A stretch of 64,000 bases of DNA from Treponema sp. (GTDB taxonomy: Bacteria > Spirochaetota > Spirochaetia > Treponematales > Treponemataceae): contig JAGCNW010000016.1 of NCBI GenBank assembly GCA_017645785.1, positions 62,001 through 126,000 of the forward strand, written 5' to 3'. The translations under genes and the position numbers were made by a program. Below the pieces are notes generated by a model that had not been told where the DNA came from, did no database searches, and was given only the letters and a program-made list of their open reading frames with translations. Positions 59,391-64,000 of the stretch are shown here, one piece after another (position 1 is the stretch's first letter; every line of letters begins with the position of its first letter).

Positions 59391-60203
59391 TTAATCCAGA
59401 GCGCCCATTGAAGAAAGGATAACGCTCGCGCTGACTGTCGCGGCGGTTTCTGTTCTCATAATACGGCTTCCCATGCCAAGGCGGATAAAGCCGCGCTCTT
59501 CCAACAAGGAGCGTTCGGTGTTGGTCCAGCCGCGCTCGCTGCCGATTGCGGCAAAGACAGGGCGGTCTTTGGGCGGGTTCTTGTCAAGGAAGGCGCGGAG
59601 GCTTGATTTTGGCTCCACATTGTCCAAGGCCAGTTTTAGCGCTGTCATTCCCGCGCTTGACGCGGGAATCTTTTGTCCAAAGGATTGTCGGGTCAAGCCC
59701 GACAATGACAAGGTCTCAAGCGCGTCAAGGCAGGCGGCGAGGCTGGGATAGACGTAGGGCTGGGGAACGTGGGTGCCGCCTGCTTGAACGGTTCCGTCCA
59801 AAAGCATTTTATACACTTCCGCCGGCTCGCTAAGACGCGCCTTTAGATAGGATTTTTCGCCAAGCTCGGTTCCGCAAAGGCGGACGCTGGAAACGCCAAG
59901 AGCGGCCATGTCGCGAAGCAGGCGCTTTAATTGGATGGGGCGCGGAAATCCGATAATCATGTGCAGCGGAAAAAGCGGCTTTCCGTCGGACTGGGGCGTG
60001 AATGTAAAATGAATCGCGCCCGCTTCTTGGGCTTGCGAATCGATTTTGGTTATGGTCGCCGTTCCCGCTTGGCCGCCGATTATTCCCGCGGCAAAGCTGT
60101 CGCCAACGCCTTTATGCAAAATCTTTTTTATGTGGACGGCGCGCTCGTCGTCCGCCGCCAAGGGCAGGTCGATTTCGTCCGGCTCAAACAAGCAAATGTT
60201 CAT
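59391..60203 (-). CDS. rsmE: 16S rRNA (uracil1498-N3)-methyltransferase RsmE with an in-frame repeat insertion
   Basis: 270 residues. N-terminal PUA-like domain (DERAVHIKKILHKGVGD) and SPOUT domain with FPRPIQLKRLLRDMAALGV, LCGTELGEKSY and the knot motif AIGSERGWTNTERSLLEERGF...LGSRIMRTETA (here LGMGSRIMRTETA). Residues ~165-188, LSLSGLTRQSFGQKIPASSA and GMT, are extra compared with usual RsmE (about 240-250 residues) and are encoded by a palindromic repeat pair at 59643-59710. The open frame is kept and all catalytic motifs are intact, so the protein is probably active. The start ATG overlaps the chemoreceptor stop (TGATG), implying coupling. Confidence 0.92.
   Translation of the reverse strand: MNICLFEPDEIDLPLAADDERAVHIKKILHKGVGDSFAAGIIGGQAGTATITKIDSQAQEAGAIHFTFTPQSDGKPLFPLHMIIGFPRPIQLKRLLRDMAALGVSSVRLCGTELGEKSYLKARLSEPAEVYKMLLDGTVQAGGTHVPQPYVYPSLAACLDALETLSLSGLTRQSFGQKIPASSAGMTALKLALDNVEPKSSLRAFLDKNPPKDRPVFAAIGSERGWTNTERSLLEERGFIRLGMGSRIMRTETAATVSASVILSSMGALD
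59643..59710. repeat. Palindromic repeat pair inserted within rsmE
   Basis: TGTC, hairpin ATTCCCGCG-cttga-CGCGGGAAT (59647-59669), linker CTTTTGTCCAAAGG, hairpin ATTGTCGGG-tcaag-CCCGACAAT (59684-59706), GACA. The first half matches 17555-17594 except for compensated stem changes; the second matches the 21397 and 7930 elements. It adds about 23 codons without a stop in the rsmE frame. Confidence 0.92.
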
Positions 60204-62356
60204 CACACTTTAAACTGGTCGATTTGACTTCCAATTTCGCCAATGGATTTTTCCATCACAGAAGAAATGTCCGAAAGGGTCGCGCCGGCGTCCTTGATTT
60301 TTTCGGCGTTTTGGTTCATTTGGTCCATCGACCGCTTCATCGAGCTTGTTTTTTCTTGCAAGGCCATAATTTGGCTCATGATCGCCTGGCTTTCGTCGGC
60401 CACCATCTTTGACGACTGGCGCGCTTGCTGCGAGCTTGAGTTCATGTCGCGCAAAGAATCGGTTATCTTTACCGAGCCTGATTCCTGTTCGTCCATCGAG
60501 ATCTTGATTTTGCGGACGACGCTGTCGGTCTTTTGAATTTCGCTGGCAAGCTGGGCGTAGCCTTTTACGCCGCGCTGGGTTGCCTCTACGACTGTGGCGA
60601 TGTTTTCGCTAATGCGCTTGAGCTGTTCGCCGATTGTCTTTGACTGGGCCGAAGAAGTTTCGGAAAGCTTTCTGATTTCGTCGGCGACGACCGCGAATCC
60701 CTTGCCGGCGTCTCCGGCGTGCGCGGCTTCGATGGCGGCGTTCATGGCCAGCAAGTTAGTTTGCTCGGCGATGTTGGCGATTACGCTGTTGGCTTCGTTC
60801 AAAAGGTTTGACTGCTCTTCGATTTCGTTGATTTTTGCCTGCAATTCGGTTTGGGTCTTTTCGCCGGATTCCGCTTCGCCTGCGATCACTTCAAAGGACT
60901 GGGCCATGTTGTCTACGGAGCGCTTTACTTCGCTGATGTTTGAAATCATTTCTTCAATCGCGCCTGACGCTTCCTGCACGACGTTGGATTGGTTTCCTAC
61001 AAGGCGCTCCAAGTTGCCGATGTTTTCGATTACCGAATGGATTTGTCCGCTTGTCTGCTCTACGCTGGCGCTTTGGGCTGAGATGCTTTCTTCTACGCCG
61101 CCTACAGCGTTTGCGATTTGCGCAATGGCCGACGAGGTGTCGTTTGTTCCGTTCTTCAAAAGATGGCCCGCTCCAATCAAGGAATCCTTTGAGCCCTTCA
61201 TGTTCTTTATGATGTCCTGCAATTTTTCGGAGAAGACGTTAAAGCCGTCGGCAACGTCGCCGATTTCGTTTTTGCTCTTAACGACTACGCGGGTTCCCAA
61301 GTCGGCGTTTCCGGCGGCGATTTGGTCCGCAAAGTGAATGATGCCGTTGCGGATTGTCTTTAGAGGCTTCATCATTCCTCTTGTGATGATAGCCGATACA
61401 AGCGCCACGATGATTGTGAACACAGCGCAAATTCCAATGATAGAGGTAAGAGTTCTGCGGAAGGCCTTGTAAACCGTGTAGTCAGGGCAAAGGGCTATGA
61501 TTTGATAGCCTGTCTTTGGATTGTTGACGTAATGGGTGAAGAATGTGTTGCTTCCGATTTTTATCTGGTTGCTTCTTGAATGGTCTTCCAAAACTTTAGG
61601 CAGGTCGGGAATGTCGATTTCGGCAATGTTCTTAAAGTTGTTTTTGTCCGGGCTTGTGTCGGCAAGAATGGTTCCGTCTTGCTGAACCATCATAACAAAG
61701 CTGTCCTTTCCAAAATTGAGGCGGCCAAGAATTTTTGTCAAAGTGTCAAGGGAAACTTCTATGGAAGCGTTTCCGATAAAGTGTCCGGTCTTGTCGTATG
61801 CGCAGCGGGTGATTCCCACAACGGTGGCTCCTACGGTGGAGGCAAAGGCGTCCGTAATCATGACCTTGCCGTTTCCTTTTGTGGCTGTGGCGTACCAGCC
61901 GCGCTTTCGGGGGTCGTAGCCGCCGGACATGGAGCTGTCAAAGTTTGTGGCGTAGCCGCCCCATTTTGTTCCCAAGTAAATCTCCGCTATGTCGGAATCG
62001 CTTTTTGCAAAGCTTTTGCAGATGGAACGGATTTTTTCTTCCGTGGGGCTTTTTTTGTAGCCCAAGATTTGAATGTCGCCGACTTCGTTCACAAAAGAAT
62101 GGATTGTGTTGTCGGCGGTCTTTACTTGCTCGGATTCGGCGAATACGTTGAGCTCAATTTCTTTTGAGCTGAAAAACATTGAAATTGAGTCTGAAAACTC
62201 AGAAAGCTGTGTTTCCGCGCTTGTATAGAAATTATCAAGACATTCTTTGGAAAAGAAAAACGCCGTTGTGGCGGAAGATATGGCCACAACCGAAATAGTT
62301 ATGATTATCGCTAAAATAGAAAAGAATGTTGAAATTGAGATTTTGTTCTTGCGCAT
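60203..62356 (-). CDS. Methyl-accepting chemotaxis protein with dCache-type sensor
   Basis: 717 residues. One membrane segment at ~12-35 ([20 protein letters not shown]), a ~260-residue periplasmic dCache_1-like sensor ([37 protein letters not shown]), a second membrane segment at ~300-325, a HAMP linker, and a signalling domain with the conserved hairpin [18 protein letters not shown] and [12 protein letters not shown] near residue 530. The R-x-W-Y-A region is shared with dCache domains that bind amino acids or similar small molecules. GAGG precedes ATG 62356; a longer upstream frame lacks one. No C-terminal CheR-tethering pentapeptide is present. It is co-transcribed with rsmE. Confidence 0.93.
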   Translation of the reverse strand: MRKNKISISTFFSILAIIITISVVAISSATTAFFFSKECLDNFYTSAETQLSEFSDSISMFFSSKEIELNVFAESEQVKTADNTIHSFVNEVGDIQILGYKKSPTEEKIRSICKSFAKSDSDIAEIYLGTKWGGYATNFDSSMSGGYDPRKRGWYATATKGNGKVMITDAFASTVGATVVGITRCAYDKTGHFIGNASIEVSLDTLTKILGRLNFGKDSFVMMVQQDGTILADTSPDKNNFKNIAEIDIPDLPKVLEDHSRSNQIKIGSNTFFTHYVNNPKTGYQIIALCPDYTVYKAFRRTLTSIIGICAVFTIIVALVSAIITRGMMKPLKTIRNGIIHFADQIAAGNADLGTRVVVKSKNEIGDVADGFNVFSEKLQDIIKNMKGSKDSLIGAGHLLKNGTNDTSSAIAQIANAVGGVEESISAQSASVEQTSGQIHSVIENIGNLERLVGNQSNVVQEASGAIEEMISNISEVKRSVDNMAQSFEVIAGEAESGEKTQTELQAKINEIEEQSNLLNEANSVIANIAEQTNLLAMNAAIEAAHAGDAGKGFAVVADEIRKLSETSSAQSKTIGEQLKRISENIATVVEATQRGVKGYAQLASEIQKTDSVVRKIKISMDEQESGSVKITDSLRDMNSSSQQARQSSKMVADESQAIMSQIMALQEKTSSMKRSMDQMNQNAEKIKDAGATLSDISSVMEKSIGEIGSQIDQFKV

Positions 62357-62375
62357 AGATATACCTCTAGCCTCA

Positions 62376-62404
62376 ATTTTACCATTTTTTTCCGTCGCGC
62401 GCAA
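62376..62404 (-). promoter_or_regulatory. Promoter of the chemoreceptor-rsmE operon
   Basis: Reverse strand: TTGCGC (62404-62399), 17 bp, TAAAAT (62381-62376). Short leader with a GAGG site. Confidence 0.65.
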
Positions 62405-62416
62405 GGTTTTTATTCC

Positions 62417-62445
62417 TTGACAAAAGGCCAAAGCGCGGTTAAACT
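62417..62445 (+). promoter_or_regulatory. Promoter of the GH94 gene
   Basis: TTGACA (62417-62422), 17 bp, TAAACT (62440-62445). A TATAAC lies at 62451 but has no -35 at suitable spacing. The leader holds an AGGAG site before ATG 62501. Confidence 0.5.
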
Positions 62446-62500
62446 GTTCCTATAACACCAAAGCAGGTTGGTTGAAAAAATCACCAAACAGGAGAAACCT

Positions 62501-64000
62501 ATGAAATTTGGATTCTTTGACGACGAAAAGCGCGAGTATGCCATCACAACTCCGCAGACGCCCTATCCTTGGATCAACTACTTGGGAAGCGAAAAATTCT
62601 TCTCGCTGATCTCAAACACAGCGGGCGGATACGCCTTTTACACAGACGCGCGCTTGCGCCGCTTGACCCGCTACCGCTACAACAACATTCCGCTTGACAA
62701 CAACGGCCGCTACTTCTTCATCAAAGACGGCGACACAATTTGGAACCCCGGCTGGCAGCCCACTCAGACTCCGCTTGACAAGTACGAGTGCCGCCACGGC
62801 TTCGGCTACACAAAATTCGCTTCCGAGAAAAACGGAATCGCCGCCGACGTTTTGTACATGGTTCCCGTTCACGAAAATTGTGAAGTCGAGCAAATCACTT
62901 TGACAAACAAGTCTTCTTCTGAAAAGAAAATCAGCCTTGTTTCTTTTGTTGAATGGTGTCTTTACAACGCTTCGGACGACTGCCAGAACTTCCAGCGCAA
63001 CTTCTCCACAGGCGAAGTTGAAATCGAAGGCAGCGCGATTTACCACAAGACTGAATACCGCGAGCGCCGCAACCACTTTACATTCTATTCTTGCAACCAA
63101 AAAATCGACGGCTTTGACACAGACCGCGAGACGTTCCTCGGCCTTTACAACAACTTGGGCCAGGCAAAGACTGTCGTTGAAGGAAAGAGCGGAAACTCAG
63201 TCGCCGACGGTTGGTCTCCGATTGCAAGCCACCGCTTGGAAATCACTCTCAAGGCCGGCGAGTCCAAGACAGCGATTTTTGTTTTGGGCTACATCGAAAA
63301 CGACGACGCCAAAAAATTCCTTTCTGACGCTGACAAGGAAGCCGCGCTCAAAGCCGGCCTCTTGCGCACCAACACCGCCAGTGGCGTAATCAACAAGGAA
63401 AAGGCATACGAGCTTCAGAAAAAGTTCGACACGCCCGAGAAAGTCGCCAAGGCCTTTGACGACTTGCGCGCCTTCTGGGACGAAACCTTGAGCCACTTCA
63501 CTCTCAAGAGCGGCGACGAAAAGTTGGACCGCATGGCCTTGTGGAACCAGTACCAGTGCGTCGTCACATATAACTTTGCCCGCTCGGCCTCTTACTTTGA
63601 AAGCGGAATCGGACGCGGACTCGGTTTCCGCGACACTTCTCAGGACATGCTCGGAGCCGCGCACCAGCTTCCTGCCAGCCGCATCCGCGAGCGCCTTTAC
63701 GACGTCGCCGCGACACAGTTTGAGGACGGCTCGGCCTACCACCAGTTCCAGCCTTTGACAAAGCGCGGAAACGCCGACATCGGCTCCAACTTCAACGACG
63801 ACCCGCTTTGGCTTATCCTTGGCGTAGGAAACTACATCCGCGAAACTGGCGACGTTGACTTCCTTAAAGTCGACGTTCCCTTTGACAACAGCGAGACAAA
63901 CAAGGCCACGATGTTCGAGCACCTCAAGCGCTCTTACAACTACATTCCCAACCACATGGGACCGCACGGACTTCCGCTCATCGGCCGCGCCGACTGGAAC
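62501..64000 (+). CDS. GH94 cellobiose phosphorylase-like enzyme (partial, runs off the right edge)
   Basis: 500 codons are visible of a family that is usually about 800 residues. The start [29 protein letters not shown] and the first ~270 residues are the beta-sandwich domain; from ~300 the (alpha/alpha)6 barrel begins, with [21 protein letters not shown] and [15 protein letters not shown], where Asp433-Asp434 include the likely catalytic acid. It splits cellobiose with phosphate into glucose 1-phosphate and glucose in the cytoplasm. AGGAG lies six bases before the ATG. Cello-oligosaccharide phosphorylases are close relatives and cannot be excluded. Confidence 0.93.
   Translation, partial: MKFGFFDDEKREYAITTPQTPYPWINYLGSEKFFSLISNTAGGYAFYTDARLRRLTRYRYNNIPLDNNGRYFFIKDGDTIWNPGWQPTQTPLDKYECRHGFGYTKFASEKNGIAADVLYMVPVHENCEVEQITLTNKSSSEKKISLVSFVEWCLYNASDDCQNFQRNFSTGEVEIEGSAIYHKTEYRERRNHFTFYSCNQKIDGFDTDRETFLGLYNNLGQAKTVVEGKSGNSVADGWSPIASHRLEITLKAGESKTAIFVLGYIENDDAKKFLSDADKEAALKAGLLRTNTASGVINKEKAYELQKKFDTPEKVAKAFDDLRAFWDETLSHFTLKSGDEKLDRMALWNQYQCVVTYNFARSASYFESGIGRGLGFRDTSQDMLGAAHQLPASRIRERLYDVAATQFEDGSAYHQFQPLTKRGNADIGSNFNDDPLWLILGVGNYIRETGDVDFLKVDVPFDNSETNKATMFEHLKRSYNYIPNHMGPHGLPLIGRADWN

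Noticed and set aside
7930-62400. CRISPR array
   Set aside because: The repeated units are palindromic, scattered, and vary in stem sequence; there are no regularly spaced direct repeats and no cas genes.

Overview
The window looks like chromosome of a free-living or gut/rumen spirochaete of the Treponema type. The basis is spirochaete-style lipoprotein signals, a large surface-protein load, carbohydrate-use genes typical of plant-fibre-degrading treponemes (GH43 xylosidase, GH94 cellobiose phosphorylase, several sugar ABC transporters) and a dCache chemoreceptor. The genus is an inference; no rRNA lies in the window.

Layout. 0-5.4 kb: a truncated aminotransferase gene divergent from a PucR regulator, three tRNA genes, a response regulator with an HPt protein, a DUF308 membrane protein, Hsp20 and a TIGR02757 protein. 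5.4-7.9 kb: first half of an aryl-polyene-type (APE) pathway (methyltransferase, ketosynthase-like chain-length factor, acyltransferase). 8-17.5 kb: htpG, an EF-P operon (EF-P, secreted protein, SpoU methyltransferase), a small AraC-type regulator and a YtfQRT/YjfF-type sugar transporter whose ATPase gene has an in-frame TAA. 17.7-25.1 kb: second half of the APE pathway as two operons (dehydratase, glycosyltransferase, acyltransferase, thioesterase, LolA-like carrier; and ketosynthase, dehydratase, ketoreductase, ketosynthase) around an XRE regulator. 25.3-32.3 kb: a sugar ABC transporter without its own ATPase, GH43 xylosidase, LacI regulator and Sir2 deacylase.

32.4-58.2 kb: an apparent three-gene operon that fills 40% of the window. 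It encodes an Ig-repeat protein ending in a predicted outer-membrane barrel, then two collinear tandem paralogues of about 3,400 residues, both lipoproteins with about 14 Ig-like units and a propeller-like C-terminus. This is the best candidate for an undescribed surface system. 58.3-64 kb: an Rpn/PD-(D/E)XK protein, rsmE with a palindromic repeat inserted in frame, a chemoreceptor, and the start of a GH94 phosphorylase.

Three signals cross gene boundaries. (1) Five genes have a consensus-like -35/-10 pair placed so that transcription should begin at the start codon, predicting leaderless mRNAs; three of them open the APE operons. (2) A family of palindromic repeats, plus a 94-bp repeat present twice in opposite orientation, lies at gene ends, between the two APE blocks, and inside rsmE. 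(3) In both sugar-transporter operons a terminator follows the binding-protein gene, which would favour binding protein over permeases. Intergenic stretches are all shorter than 300 bp; their contents are described with the promoters, terminators and repeats.
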